From the NCBI GenBank assembly GCA_039636795.1, contig CP143430.1, positions 3,534,001 to 3,598,000 of the forward strand: 64,000 bases of DNA. Reading direction: 5' to 3'. The stretch comes from Micrococcaceae bacterium Sec5.1. GTDB lineage: Bacteria > Actinomycetota > Actinomycetes > Actinomycetales > Micrococcaceae. A program made the translations under genes and the position numbers. The notes below the pieces were generated by a model, which was given only the letters and a program-made list of their open reading frames with translations, was not told the origin of the DNA and searched no databases. Each line of letters starts with the position of its first letter. Position 1 is the first letter of the stretch. Below are positions 35,777 through 44,622 of the stretch, one piece after another.

Positions 35777-36313
35777 ATGAACACCTATGCCGTGTTCCTC
35801 AGGGGCATCAACGTCAGCGGGATCAACATCAAGATGGCGGACCTGAAGTCAGCTCTTAAGGCCTACCCATTCTCTGACGTCAAGACGCTTCTGGCGAGTG
35901 GAAACGTTGTCCTGAGGAGCGACTTGAGTATCAAGGATGTAAAGGGCCAATTCGAAAAGTGCCTTCGTGAATCCTTCGGCTACGACGCCTGGGTTGTTGT
36001 CCTCACTTCTTCACGGGTGGCCGAACTCGTGGATGCATGCCCGTACCCCGCCGATGACAAGGCCACGCACAGCTACATCACGCTCACCTCCGACGAAGCC
36101 ATGCTGGACGAACTCTTTGAGTCCGGAGAGGCCCTTGGTGGCGTGGAACAGGTGCGGCTTGGGCCGGAAGCTTCGGCGTGGCTTGCACCCGCCGGAGGCA
36201 CATTGGAAAGTCCTTTCAGCAAACTGTCCGCCAAACCGCGGTACAAGGCCAGCACCACTACGCGGAACCTTCGGACCCTTATCAAGGTCAGGGACGCTGC
36301 GGCCGATCTCTAG
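35777..36313 (+). CDS. DUF1697 family protein
   Basis: The 178-residue product has the family opening MNTYAVFLRGINVSGINIKMADLKSAL and VKTLLASGNVVLRSD. Family members are small cytoplasmic proteins of unknown role. GAAGGGGGACA precedes the ATG. It follows ltbR by 27 bp and is convergent with the GTPase pair. The C-terminus KPRYKASTTTRNLRTLIKV is also typical. Confidence 0.85.
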   Translation: MNTYAVFLRGINVSGINIKMADLKSALKAYPFSDVKTLLASGNVVLRSDLSIKDVKGQFEKCLRESFGYDAWVVVLTSSRVAELVDACPYPADDKATHSYITLTSDEAMLDELFESGEALGGVEQVRLGPEASAWLAPAGGTLESPFSKLSAKPRYKASTTTRNLRTLIKVRDAAADL

Positions 36314-36321
36314 ATGTATCT

Positions 36322-37941
36322 CTATCCTGCGCGCGCGGTTTTTAATGCCGCGTTGAATGCGGCCAAGCGCGCAATCTCCACCTCTACCGGTTCCACGATG
36401 CGCTGCTCAGCTACGCCTGCTATTGCTGCCTTCAGTCGTTTGGCCACGCCTTTGGCGCGCAGACGCGCGGCCCAGCCGCCGATGATTCTGCCCAAGACTG
36501 CCAGAACAATCCCCAGAACCACTCCGCAGGCCACCATCAACGTAGGCCAGGGCCACCCCTCGGTCCGGGGCACCTCCGGGACGGGCATTTGGAAATAGCC
36601 GAGCGCCGCCAAGACCCCAAGCCAGCCGAGGCCGCCGACTGCCAGGAGAAGTGCCAGCCATTGAAGTGTGTTGAACAACAGCCACCAGAACGGGCGCTGC
36701 GACGTTTTGAGATTCGTCCCGGCGATGGCTTGGTCCAGGGCATCCGGCAGGTGCTCGCGGCCTTCCCTCGCCACAGCACGGATGGACGCCCGCCACGGGC
36801 CAGGTGCGCCTTCGGAAGCCTCATCCACAAAATCACGCACGGCGGCATCTGTCCTCGCCCGTTCAGGTGCACCCGCTACCGGCAAGGAAGTCCGGTTGAG
36901 CTCGGGCTTGGCGTCCTGCCTGCCCAGGTTCAGCCTCCGCAGGGGATCAGGCCGGAAGCGCAGCAACCAGCGCGTCACGGGCCATCCAGTCCTGCGCGCC
37001 GATTCCCTCTTGAAGGATCGTGCTACCGCGTCAACCACCAGAGGTACGTTGGCCGCCGTCGACAATTCATTCGCGAGTTTGGCTTTGGTGTTTGCCTTGA
37101 CGCCGCGGGCCTCGCCGTTGCCTGACACCTGGGACAGTTCGGCGACAGCCTTGGAGACATCGGCAGCCAAACGTTTCGTTGCAGCCTCTCGCTGGACCAC
37201 GACGTCCTTGATAGCACCACGGACGGCGTCGACGCCGTCGCCAGTCAGGGCTGAGGCGCCCAGAACCCGAACATTATCCAGACCGTCGCGCTGCAGGATG
37301 CCTTTCAGGGAATGAAGCACATCAGCGGTGTCGGCGTGATTGAGCTTATCTATTTGGTTCAAGACAACAAGGGTGACTGCTCCATGGGTGGCCATCGGGC
37401 GCAGAAAGTCGTTGTGCACGGCGGCATCTGCATACTTCTGTGGGTCCAGCACCCAGACCAGGACGTCCACCATCCCGACCATTCGCTGGACTACCTCCCG
37501 GTTCTCCACTTTCGTTGAGTCAAAGTCGGGAAGGTCCAGCAGGATCAGGCCGCTCTCCGCAGTGGCCAGGCCGGGCATCCCAGGCAGGCTGTGCCGCTCC
37601 TGCACACCGAGCCAGTCCAGCAACGGCCCGCTGCCTTCCTCGCCCCAGATTCCTGCCAACGGCGCGGACGTCGTGGGCCGACGGGCTGCCGCGGTTGCGA
37701 GATTGCTGCTGGAAACGGCATTGAACAAGGATGACTTGCCACTTCCTGTGGCCCCGAAAAAGCCCACCACCGTGTGCCCTGCAGACAACGAGCGTCTGGA
37801 CGTGGCCCGTTCAAGGACTTCATACACCGAATCCAGTTCCGGCTCGGGCAGCACCCCTTCGGCCAGTTCGCGTGCTGTATTCAGCGCTTCAAGGCGCCGC
37901 TGGAGTTGAGACGATTCCCGGATTTGGCTGTGCCGACTCAT
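36322..37941 (-). CDS. Dynamin-like membrane GTPase, downstream member of a pair
   Basis: The 539-residue protein has G1 GATGSGKSS (63-71), a G3-like DLPDFDSTKVENREV and G4 NQID. A helical middle section with a basic stretch precedes two hydrophobic segments (about 425-455 and 475-500) near the C-terminus. This is the layout of bacterial dynamin-like/GTPase proteins anchored at the membrane. Its ATG overlaps the stop of the preceding GTPase by 4 bp. Dynamin-like proteins often work as hetero-pairs in membrane remodelling; the function here is not known. Confidence 0.8.
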   Translation of the reverse strand: MSRHSQIRESSQLQRRLEALNTARELAEGVLPEPELDSVYEVLERATSRRSLSAGHTVVGFFGATGSGKSSLFNAVSSSNLATAAARRPTTSAPLAGIWGEEGSGPLLDWLGVQERHSLPGMPGLATAESGLILLDLPDFDSTKVENREVVQRMVGMVDVLVWVLDPQKYADAAVHNDFLRPMATHGAVTLVVLNQIDKLNHADTADVLHSLKGILQRDGLDNVRVLGASALTGDGVDAVRGAIKDVVVQREAATKRLAADVSKAVAELSQVSGNGEARGVKANTKAKLANELSTAANVPLVVDAVARSFKRESARRTGWPVTRWLLRFRPDPLRRLNLGRQDAKPELNRTSLPVAGAPERARTDAAVRDFVDEASEGAPGPWRASIRAVAREGREHLPDALDQAIAGTNLKTSQRPFWWLLFNTLQWLALLLAVGGLGWLGVLAALGYFQMPVPEVPRTEGWPWPTLMVACGVVLGIVLAVLGRIIGGWAARLRAKGVAKRLKAAIAGVAEQRIVEPVEVEIARLAAFNAALKTARAG

Positions 37942-39737
37942 GCGGCCCCAGCCAAGCGGCGGAGGGACTTGGCGTGGCGGGCGAGGTCCATGCCGCTATG
38001 CACGGTGTCAGCGTCCAGACCAGTGGCCTCCAGCCGGCCAAGGAACCTGTCCCGCTCCTCGTCGAGAAGGCGCTGGCAGTACGTATGGAGATCGGCCCTG
38101 GCCTGCTGGGCCAGCCGACGCACGGCATCTTCACCGAAGACAGCTTCAAGCAGCTTCTGTCCAACAACGGCCGTTCCACCGGCAATGCCTAGCTCCAATC
38201 CGGTCAAACCGGCAGTCATGGAGAAAACCACCACCATCAGCGCTGCGCCGAGCCCGTTCACGCCGAAGGAGAGCCAACGGGCCTGGGTGCGTTTTTCCTG
38301 GCCCTGGGTCCGGATCAGTTCCATGAGCCCCTCCTGCCAGGAACGGATGGCGGCAGCGGCCTTCGCGTCAAAGCCAGGACTGGTGCCGGAAAGGTCTGCT
38401 ACACCCAGGAGCTGGCGGCCTGCCGTATCCGAGCGCCAGCGCCGGTCCACGTTTTCTGCGGCATTGGCGGCCTCATCAAGAATCACGGCTTGCAAACCTG
38501 TTTCGATCGCGGTCTCGACTTTCACAGCCGGGGCTGGTTCACCTCTGAAGAATGCCCCCATCCGGTCCCGCATGCGCCCTATGTTTTGCTCCAGTGCACG
38601 GAAGAATTCACCCGTGCCCACAAAATCCTGCCATCGAGCGAGCACTTCCCCGCGGAGCAGCGCACCGTCCTTGGTTGCTTCCAGAATGCGGAGTAGGGCG
38701 TCGTCGTATTCGTGAACGCAGACGGAGCGCAGCTCGTGGGCCGCAGCATCCTGGGCCGCAGCCGCAACTGCAATACGTTCAAACCGGTTACTCACGGCGT
38801 TAACTGCACCATTGAGCGTGCGGCGCGCGACCTCCGCCCGCCCGGCGGCATCCGCCGCCAGGTTCGCAAGCCAAAGACGCAAGCCGCTGACAGCTTCGGC
38901 CGGCAGCATTCCCAAATCGTCCAAATCGCTTTCCTGCACCACGAAGAGTTCCGCACCAGCCAGTCCCTGGTGGTCCAACATTGCCTTAAGGTCCGTCGTG
39001 ACTTCTTCCTCCGCTGCCGGTGGCACGCGGTCCAGCACCACGGCTACCGTGATGTCCCGCGACGCCGCATCCACGAGCAGGCGCCAAGGCACGGCGTCGG
39101 CGTATCTGTTGGCCGTGGTCACGAACACCCAAAGATCGGCCGCGGCCAGCAACTGGCCTGCGAGCCTTCGGTTGTCATCTGAAATCGAGTCGACGTCGGG
39201 CGCATCCAGAATCGCGATGCCCCGAGGTACCTGATCGTGTGCCAGGAGCACCAGCGAGGCAATCGACTGGGCATCCGGTGTGACACCGGCTTGACGTGCA
39301 GGCAGCGGATCCGCGGACACTCGGCCCCTGACGCGGTCCAGGTTGGGAAGTATGCGCTGGCCCTCAAACCACTCCGCGTCCTGCGGGTGGTGAAGGAGGA
39401 TGGGCTGGCGCGTCGTGGGCCTGATGGCCCCGGCGCGTGTCACCGGGTAACCCACAAGGGCATTGACCAGCGTCGACTTACCGGCGCCAGTGGAACCGCC
39501 GACGACGGCCAACAGTGGAGCGTCCAGGCTGCGGTACCGGGGAATCACGTAGTCGTCGAGCTGTGCCAGGGTCTCCCGGATCCAGTGGCGCCCCTCTTCG
39601 GCGTCGGGCAGGGAGAGGGGCAACGCAACGCCGGCAAGTTCCTTCCGCGCAGCTTCAAGGGTGTTGACAGCATCAGCCTGGGCTTTACTGGTGACAGGAC
39701 TGACCCCTGCTCTTGGCGGCTCTTCATGTGCGGTCAC
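37938..39737 (-). CDS. Dynamin-like GTPase, upstream member of the pair
   Basis: The 599-residue protein has G1 GGSTGAGKST (80-89), a G2 Thr context (RPTTRQPILL) and G3-like DAPDVDSI. No canonical NKxD is visible: the corresponding strand ends VAVVLDRVP, so base specificity may be relaxed. A long helical stalk-like part and one hydrophobic segment pair (about 500-545, GLGAALMVVVFSMTAGLTGLELGIAGGTAVVG) precede an amphipathic C-terminal helix. It is the first gene of a coupled two-gene unit. Confidence 0.8.
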   Translation of the reverse strand: MTAHEEPPRAGVSPVTSKAQADAVNTLEAARKELAGVALPLSLPDAEEGRHWIRETLAQLDDYVIPRYRSLDAPLLAVVGGSTGAGKSTLVNALVGYPVTRAGAIRPTTRQPILLHHPQDAEWFEGQRILPNLDRVRGRVSADPLPARQAGVTPDAQSIASLVLLAHDQVPRGIAILDAPDVDSISDDNRRLAGQLLAAADLWVFVTTANRYADAVPWRLLVDAASRDITVAVVLDRVPPAAEEEVTTDLKAMLDHQGLAGAELFVVQESDLDDLGMLPAEAVSGLRLWLANLAADAAGRAEVARRTLNGAVNAVSNRFERIAVAAAAQDAAAHELRSVCVHEYDDALLRILEATKDGALLRGEVLARWQDFVGTGEFFRALEQNIGRMRDRMGAFFRGEPAPAVKVETAIETGLQAVILDEAANAAENVDRRWRSDTAGRQLLGVADLSGTSPGFDAKAAAAIRSWQEGLMELIRTQGQEKRTQARWLSFGVNGLGAALMVVVFSMTAGLTGLELGIAGGTAVVGQKLLEAVFGEDAVRRLAQQARADLHTYCQRLLDEERDRFLGRLEATGLDADTVHSGMDLARHAKSLRRLAGAA

Positions 39738-39833
39738 AGCATCATCATGCCAGCCCGCAGACTGTCAGCGGGTCAGCCGGGGCTCGACTTAATGTGAATG
39801 TCGGGTTATAGGACAAAATGCGCTTAAACCAAG

Positions 39834-39865
39834 AATTCCCCCGGAACCGAAGTTCCGGGGGAATT
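39834..39865 (-). terminator. tRNA terminator with UUCG tetraloop
   Basis: A perfect 14-bp stem (39834-39847 with 39852-39865) has a loop that reads TTCG on the minus strand, an exceptionally stable tetraloop. It starts 5 bp after tRNA-Glu and is followed by a T-rich run (TTCTTGGTTT). Confidence 0.85.
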
Positions 39866-39870
39866 GTTTG

Positions 39871-39943
39871 TGACCCCAGCGGGATTCGAACCCGCGTTAC
39901 CGCCGTGAGAGGGCGGCGTACTAGGCCGCTATACGATGGGGCC
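39871..39943 (-). tRNA. tRNA-Glu (anticodon CTC)
   Basis: The 73-nt gene folds as a cloverleaf: acceptor GGCCCCA/TGGGGTC with discriminator A, anticodon stem CCGCC/GGCGG with loop CTCTCAC (anticodon CTC), and T arm GCGGGTTCGAATCCCGC. CCA is not encoded. Confidence 0.97.
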
Positions 39944-40069
39944 TTGCACTTTTTTGTCGCCGTTTCCGGCGACAAGCTGAATGAGTATTTCATACTTTCA
40001 GCTCTCTTCCAAATCGACTATGCGATGTGGAATTCCGATTTTCCGCTGCAATAACGCGGAATTTCAGAG

Positions 40070-40141
40070 CTGGGATACCAGGACTCGAACCTAGAATGAC
40101 GGTACCAGAAACCGTAGTGTTGCCAATTACACCATATCCCA
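40070..40141 (-). tRNA. tRNA-Gln (anticodon CTG)
   Basis: The 72-nt gene folds with acceptor TGGGATA/TATCCCA and discriminator G, anticodon stem ACGGT/ACCGT with loop TTCTGGT (anticodon CTG), and T arm CTAGGTTCGAGTCCTGG. CCA is not encoded. It is 126 bp upstream of tRNA-Glu and in the same direction as gltX. Confidence 0.97.
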
Positions 40142-40278
40142 AAGTGACTTTCGGACCGGAGTTCGTTGCCGTGGTTTCCCTTGGCTTTTTCCTCCGTGCC
40201 CCTCAGCACGAGTAATGACTCTACCGGAGTCTTGTCACCCGCACAAATCGCGGGGCCGTTACCTGCATCACATGGATG

Positions 40279-41016
40279 TCAGGCTGCCGAGGGTGCCGAG
40301 GGTGCCGTAACGAGCAGTCTCGACAACGAATCCACCTGACGCCCATCGAACCCTTCGACCTCTTCGCCGGTCCTGTTCAGCCAGACGCCAATCAGGCCGG
40401 CCGCCGTCGCGCCATCGGCGTCAAGAAGCCGGTTGTCCCCGACATAGAGTGTTTCGCCGGGTTCTGTCGCCAGCAGCCGCACGCCCTCCAGGTAGATGGC
40501 AGGATCCGGCTTCGGCACGCCCACCGTATCCGTTCCTACCAGGATCTTGATCCTGGACAAGCCCGCCCCATCCAACTTTGCCCGCTGGTAGTCATGAACG
40601 TTATTGCTGACAGCGCCATACGGAATGTCCGCATCGTCAAGCGCATCGAGCACGCCAGCGACGTCGTCGAAAGCGCGCACATAGGCAGTTTGCCGCTGAT
40701 GGTACTCAGCAACCCACGACTGCGATTCCTCACCGTCTCCGAGCTCCACGCCAAAGTGGCCCAAGGCTGCCCGGCCCCTCAAAAGGCGTTGCTCATTGAA
40801 CGTCAATTCCCCAGCAAGGTAGCGGTCATAGAAATGCGTTGTTTCGTGGGTGAAGATACGGCCGAACTTCACCCACCCGGCCTGGTCAAGGCCGGGCAGG
40901 AGATGTTCGCTGACATCACGCAGAGCCGTTGTCATGGCGTACTCAAGGTCCACCAAGGTGTCGTCGATGTCGAACAGAACACCGCGGATAGTTCCGAAGG
41001 AGCTTGCAATAGCCAT
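40279..41016 (-). CDS. HAD-family hydrolase
   Basis: The 245-residue protein has HAD motif I FDIDDTLVDL (nucleophile Asp in DIDDT), motif II-like GAVSNNVHDYQ and late motifs VGVPKPDPAIYLEGV and YVGDNRLLDADGATAAGLIGVWLNR. A helical cap (about 25-110) separates motif I from II. It is a small-molecule phosphatase of unknown substrate. It lies 12 bp downstream of gltX, so co-transcription is likely. The last codons contain a small GGTGCCGAG repeat. Confidence 0.88.
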   Translation of the reverse strand: MAIASSFGTIRGVLFDIDDTLVDLEYAMTTALRDVSEHLLPGLDQAGWVKFGRIFTHETTHFYDRYLAGELTFNEQRLLRGRAALGHFGVELGDGEESQSWVAEYHQRQTAYVRAFDDVAGVLDALDDADIPYGAVSNNVHDYQRAKLDGAGLSRIKILVGTDTVGVPKPDPAIYLEGVRLLATEPGETLYVGDNRLLDADGATAAGLIGVWLNRTGEEVEGFDGRQVDSLSRLLVTAPSAPSAA

Positions 41017-41028
41017 GACCTTTGCCGC

Positions 41029-42549
41029 CTAGCCCCGGAACGCGCGAACGCGGGCCAACGAGGAATCCTTACCCAGGATCACCATTGACTCGAACAGCGG
41101 CGGAGAAATGCGTCGGCCTGAAATAGCGGTACGCACCGGCCCAAAGGCAGCGCGGGGCTTAATGCCAAGGTCCTCGACCAAGGCCTGCTTGAGCGCCGTC
41201 TGAATGTTCTCAGCGGTCCAGTCCTCTATGGGCTCCAACGCAGCAAGTGCCGCGTCAAGCACTTCCTGCAGGTTCTCCGGGAGCCCCTTGTGGGCGTCGT
41301 CAGCAACATCGATCGCGTCGTCGGCCTTGAAAAGGAAGGCCAACATCTCAGGAGCTTCGCCCAACAGGGTAATACGCTCCTGAACCAGCGGAGCCGCCTC
41401 AGCGAGGATCTCCTCCTGACGAGTGGTGAGGATCTCCCCCACGAAACCTGCGGCACGGAGGTACGGGACCAGACGCTGCTTGAAATCCTCCGGCTCGAGC
41501 AGGCGCACATGGGTCCCGTTGATGGCCTCCGCCTTCTTGAGGTCGAAGCGCGCGGGGTTACCCAGGACATCGTGAATGTCGAAGTTAGCCACAAGCTGCT
41601 CAACGGAGAAGATATCCTCGTCCGCACTCAAGGACCAGCCCAGCAGGGAAAGGTAGTTGAGCAGGCCTTCAGGGATGAAGCCACGCTCGCGGTGCAGGAA
41701 GAGGCTGGATTCCGGATCCCGCTTGGAAAGCTTCTTGTTTCCCTGGCCCATGACGTAGGGCAGGTGACCGAACTCCGGCATGTACTCCGCCACTCCGATG
41801 GCATAGAGCGCCCGATACAGCGCGATCTGCCGGGGGGTGGAGCTCAGGAGGTCCTCCCCGCGAAGCACGTGCGTGATGCCCATGAGGGCATCGTCAACCG
41901 GGTTCACCAGCGTGTACAGCGGAGCACCATTGGCACGAACCACTGCAAAGTCGGGAACGGAGCCCGCCTTGAAAGTAATCTCGCCACGGACGAGGTCGTT
42001 GAAGGTCAGGTCCTCGTCCGGCATGCGAAGGCGCAGCACGGCTTCCCGGCCTTCGGCCTTGAACTGGGCAAGCTGTTCCTCGGTCAGGTGGCGGTCGAAG
42101 CCGTCATAGCCAAGTTTGGGGTCGCGGCCAGCTGCCCGGTGGCGGGCTTCGATCTCGTCCGGCGTGGAGTAGGACTCGTAGACGTGTCCCCCGGCCTTGA
42201 GCTTGGCGATGACGTCCTGGTAGATGTCTCCGCGCTGTGACTGGCGATACGGCTCGTGCGGCCCGCCTACCTCGACGCCCTCATCCCAGTCGATGCCGAG
42301 CCACTTGAGGGCATCCAGCAGCTGGTGGTAGCTCTCCTCGCTGTCGCGGGCAGAGTCGGTGTCCTCGATGCGGAAGATCAGCTTGCCACCGGTGTGGCGC
42401 GCATAGGCCCAGTTGAACAGAGCGGTGCGGATCAGGCCAACGTGCGGCGTTCCCGTAGGCGACGGGCAGAAACGGACGCGGACTGGAGTCTCGGCGTTGA
42501 CGGCAGGGATGGCGCTCGAGGCAGCGCTGGACGCAGAAGCAGTAGTCAT
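41029..42549 (-). CDS. gltX: Glutamyl-tRNA synthetase
   Basis: The 506-residue class I synthetase has the HIGH-equivalent [19 protein letters not shown], the KMSKS-equivalent NKKLSKRD and [19 protein letters not shown]. In bacteria with GatCAB and no glutaminyl-tRNA synthetase the enzyme also charges tRNA-Gln with Glu; that is known for actinobacteria but cannot be proved from this gene alone. Genes for both cognate tRNAs lie just downstream. Confidence 0.95.
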   Translation of the reverse strand: MTTASASSAASSAIPAVNAETPVRVRFCPSPTGTPHVGLIRTALFNWAYARHTGGKLIFRIEDTDSARDSEESYHQLLDALKWLGIDWDEGVEVGGPHEPYRQSQRGDIYQDVIAKLKAGGHVYESYSTPDEIEARHRAAGRDPKLGYDGFDRHLTEEQLAQFKAEGREAVLRLRMPDEDLTFNDLVRGEITFKAGSVPDFAVVRANGAPLYTLVNPVDDALMGITHVLRGEDLLSSTPRQIALYRALYAIGVAEYMPEFGHLPYVMGQGNKKLSKRDPESSLFLHRERGFIPEGLLNYLSLLGWSLSADEDIFSVEQLVANFDIHDVLGNPARFDLKKAEAINGTHVRLLEPEDFKQRLVPYLRAAGFVGEILTTRQEEILAEAAPLVQERITLLGEAPEMLAFLFKADDAIDVADDAHKGLPENLQEVLDAALAALEPIEDWTAENIQTALKQALVEDLGIKPRAAFGPVRTAISGRRISPPLFESMVILGKDSSLARVRAFRG

Positions 42550-42598
42550 AGTGCTTCAACTTTACCGCTTGATATAGGCCCTGTTCCCCGCAGGAAGG

Positions 42599-42650
42599 GC
42601 CCGACGACGGCCCGCGCCTTCCGTGCGAAAGGCTCGTGCCGCCGTCGGGC
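42599..42650 (-). terminator. Terminator downstream of the FAH gene
   Basis: A 13-bp stem (GCCCGACGACGGC 42599-42611 with GCCGCCGTCGGGC 42638-42650, one G-T pair) lies between the FAH-family gene and gltX, both on the minus strand. Confidence 0.7.
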
Positions 42651-42669
42651 TTATGCTCGGCTCCTGCCG

Positions 42670-43446
42670 CTAGCGGCGAACCACAGGGTTGGACAAACGC
42701 CCGATGCCTTCGATCTCCACTTCGAAGCGGTCGCCCTCGCTTACCAGGCCGACACCGGCCGGGGTTCCCGTCATGATGACGTCGCCCGGAAGCAGGGTGA
42801 ACGCGTGCGAAACAATCGAGACGAGCTCGCGCACGCCCCGGATCATCTGGCTGGTGCTGCCGTCCTGTCGGAGTTCGCCGTTGAGCCGGCCCTTGATAGA
42901 CAAGTCCTCGTGGTCGAGATCGGTTTCGATCCACGGGCCCAGCGGAGCGGAGGTGTCAAAGCCCTTGGCACGGGCCCACTGAAGATCCGTTTTCTGGACG
43001 TCCCGGGCAGTGAGGTCGTTTCCGCAGGTGTAACCAAAAATGACGTCGTCAGCACGTTCCTCAGGGACGTCCTTGCAGATACGCCCGATGATGACGCAAA
43101 GCTCCGCTTCGAAGGAGACTTCATCGGAGAACTCCGGGAGGACGATCGGATCGTTTGGCCCGATGACCGAGGTGTTCGGCTTGAGGAAGAGCAATGGATG
43201 CTGCGGAACCTCGTTGCCCAGCTCAGCAGCATGCTCGGCAAAGTTACGTCCAACGCCGATCACCTTGCTCCGCGGAATGATCGGCGCAAGGAGCCGCACA
43301 TCCTCAAGCTTGTGCTTCGTGTGGGTACGTTCGACGCCATTGAAGAAGGGGTCGCCGTTGATGACAGTGATTTCCTCACTGCCGGGCTCGCCTTCAACAA
43401 CGCCATAAAGGGGATCAGAATCAACTACAAACCGGGCGATACGCAT
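42670..43446 (-). CDS. Fumarylacetoacetate hydrolase family protein
   Basis: The 258-residue protein has the FAH core: GVGRNFAEHAAELGNEVPQ, the metal-binding FEAELCVIIGR (Glu pair), GNDLTARDVQ and MTGTPAGVGLVSEGD. Members cleave C-C bonds of 2,4-diketo or related substrates, or act as oxaloacetate decarboxylases/isomerases. Specificity cannot be read here. It follows the metallo-beta-lactamase gene by 39 bp. Confidence 0.9.
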   Translation of the reverse strand: MRIARFVVDSDPLYGVVEGEPGSEEITVINGDPFFNGVERTHTKHKLEDVRLLAPIIPRSKVIGVGRNFAEHAAELGNEVPQHPLLFLKPNTSVIGPNDPIVLPEFSDEVSFEAELCVIIGRICKDVPEERADDVIFGYTCGNDLTARDVQKTDLQWARAKGFDTSAPLGPWIETDLDHEDLSIKGRLNGELRQDGSTSQMIRGVRELVSIVSHAFTLLPGDVIMTGTPAGVGLVSEGDRFEVEIEGIGRLSNPVVRR

Positions 43447-43485
43447 GGGCTCAAGCCTACCGTCCAGCGCTTGGGCGTTTGCCCG

Positions 43486-44337
43486 CTAGCTTCGAAGGTA
43501 ATCCAACTGCGCCGCAACCGAAGTCTCAGCCGCCCATCTGACGGAAGGGTCGACGTCGGGATACACCGCATCCGTGACTGCGGCAATCGGCGCGTCCTGG
43601 CCGAGCTGTGCAAGGGCAGCCCGGATCTGGTCGAGCCGCTGGTGGCGATGTTCGCGGTACTCGCGGCATTTCGCGTCCAAGGCAGCGAGCACCGGGCCAT
43701 GGGCGGGAAGGAGCGTAGCCGGGCCCAGCGATTCGAGTCGGTCCAGACTGGCGAGGTAATCGCCCAAGCGGCCATCGGGGTAGTCCAGCACCGTGGTGCC
43801 GCGGCCCAGGATGGTGTCACCGGTGAGGACGGAGCCGGCGGGACCGTCTGCGGGGAGATGGAAGCAGAGGGAATCCGATGTGTGGCCAGGCGTTGCCAGG
43901 ACACGGATCTCCACTCCGCCGGCGTGGAGGACTTCGCCGTCCACGAGGGGATCTCCGCCGTGGCAGTACTCCGCGGCAGCAGCCCTGACCGGAGCACCTG
44001 TCAGTTCATGGAACCTGGCTGACGCGGCTGTGTGGTCAGCGTGCCGGTGCGTAATAAGCACGACGTCCACCGCGCCTGACGCTGCCAGCTCGGCCAAGTG
44101 CCCTTCGTCTTCCGGGCCAGGATCCACCACCGCAACGTGGCCGGAATCGGCGGTGCCGATGACGTACGAGTTGGTGCCATCCAGGCTCATCGGGCCGGGA
44201 TTTGGTGCCAGCCGGAAGCGGGTGAGGCCGCTGCTCCGTTGCAGCGCAGAGGTGCCGGCACGTGAAGAGGTGTAGTCGCCTGCAGGTGAGTCGTTGGAAG
44301 TCTCCATTGATTCTGAAGTCACCGTCCCATCTTGCAC
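43486..44337 (-). CDS. Metallo-beta-lactamase superfamily hydrolase
   Basis: The 283-residue protein has the zinc motif THRHADHTAASARFHEL, plus GTNSYVIG at the first strand, TPGHTSDS with a further His and LPAHGPV late. It resembles the LACTB2-type group (hydrolases or nucleases). The GTG at 44337 is used; an ATG 10 codons later and another GTG 5 codons in are alternatives, and none has a strong ribosome-binding site. The inverted repeat array begins 8 bp upstream of this start. Confidence 0.85.
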   Translation of the reverse strand: MQDGTVTSESMETSNDSPAGDYTSSRAGTSALQRSSGLTRFRLAPNPGPMSLDGTNSYVIGTADSGHVAVVDPGPEDEGHLAELAASGAVDVVLITHRHADHTAASARFHELTGAPVRAAAAEYCHGGDPLVDGEVLHAGGVEIRVLATPGHTSDSLCFHLPADGPAGSVLTGDTILGRGTTVLDYPDGRLGDYLASLDRLESLGPATLLPAHGPVLAALDAKCREYREHRHQRLDQIRAALAQLGQDAPIAAVTDAVYPDVDPSVRWAAETSVAAQLDYLRS

Positions 44338-44344
44338 TACTTCC

Positions 44345-44545
44345 GATCCTCTCTCACATCCGTGGCCTTTTCCGGCGATGTTCTCTCACATCGGAACCGT
44401 TTTCCACCGATGCTCCGTCAGTTCGAATTCGACGGCGGCCTGCGCCTTTGATGTCCCCATATCAGGATGTGAGAGAAGATCCCGGTGGGACGGTCAGCAT
44501 GTGAGAGAACATCCCGGTGGAACGGTCAGGATGTGAGAGAACATC
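44345..44545. repeat. Inverted array of a 16-bp motif at 32-bp period (3 + 3 copies)
   Basis: The motif GATGTGAGAGAACATC (itself GATGT-6-ACATC) occurs forward at 44466, 44498 and 44530 (starts) and reversed at 44345, 44377 and, degenerate (11 of 16), at 44409. Every step is exactly 32 bp. The forward spacers (44482-44497 and 44514-44529, CCGGTGGAACGGTCAG type) differ at one base. A 41-bp centre separates the two 80-bp halves, which can pair with each other. It lies between the ilvE terminator and the metallo-beta-lactamase gene. Confidence 0.9.
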
Positions 44546-44553
44546 GGGCTATG

Positions 44554-44601
44554 ACGACGGCGGCCCTTCCGCTTGTCACCAAGCAGAAGGGCCGCCGTCG
44601 T
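44554..44601 (-). terminator. Terminator hairpin of ilvE
   Basis: A perfect 16-bp stem (ACGACGGCGGCCCTTC 44554-44569 with 44586-44601) continues through one mismatch into GCTTG/CAAGC with a 4-nt loop. It starts 21 bp after the ilvE stop. There is no clear T run. Confidence 0.8.
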
Positions 44602-44622
44602 TCGCTTAAGTTGCGTCCCGGA

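Noticed and set aside
44345..44545. CRISPR array
   Set aside because: Repeats are 16 bp with nearly identical 16-bp spacers, in both orientations and with no cas genes.
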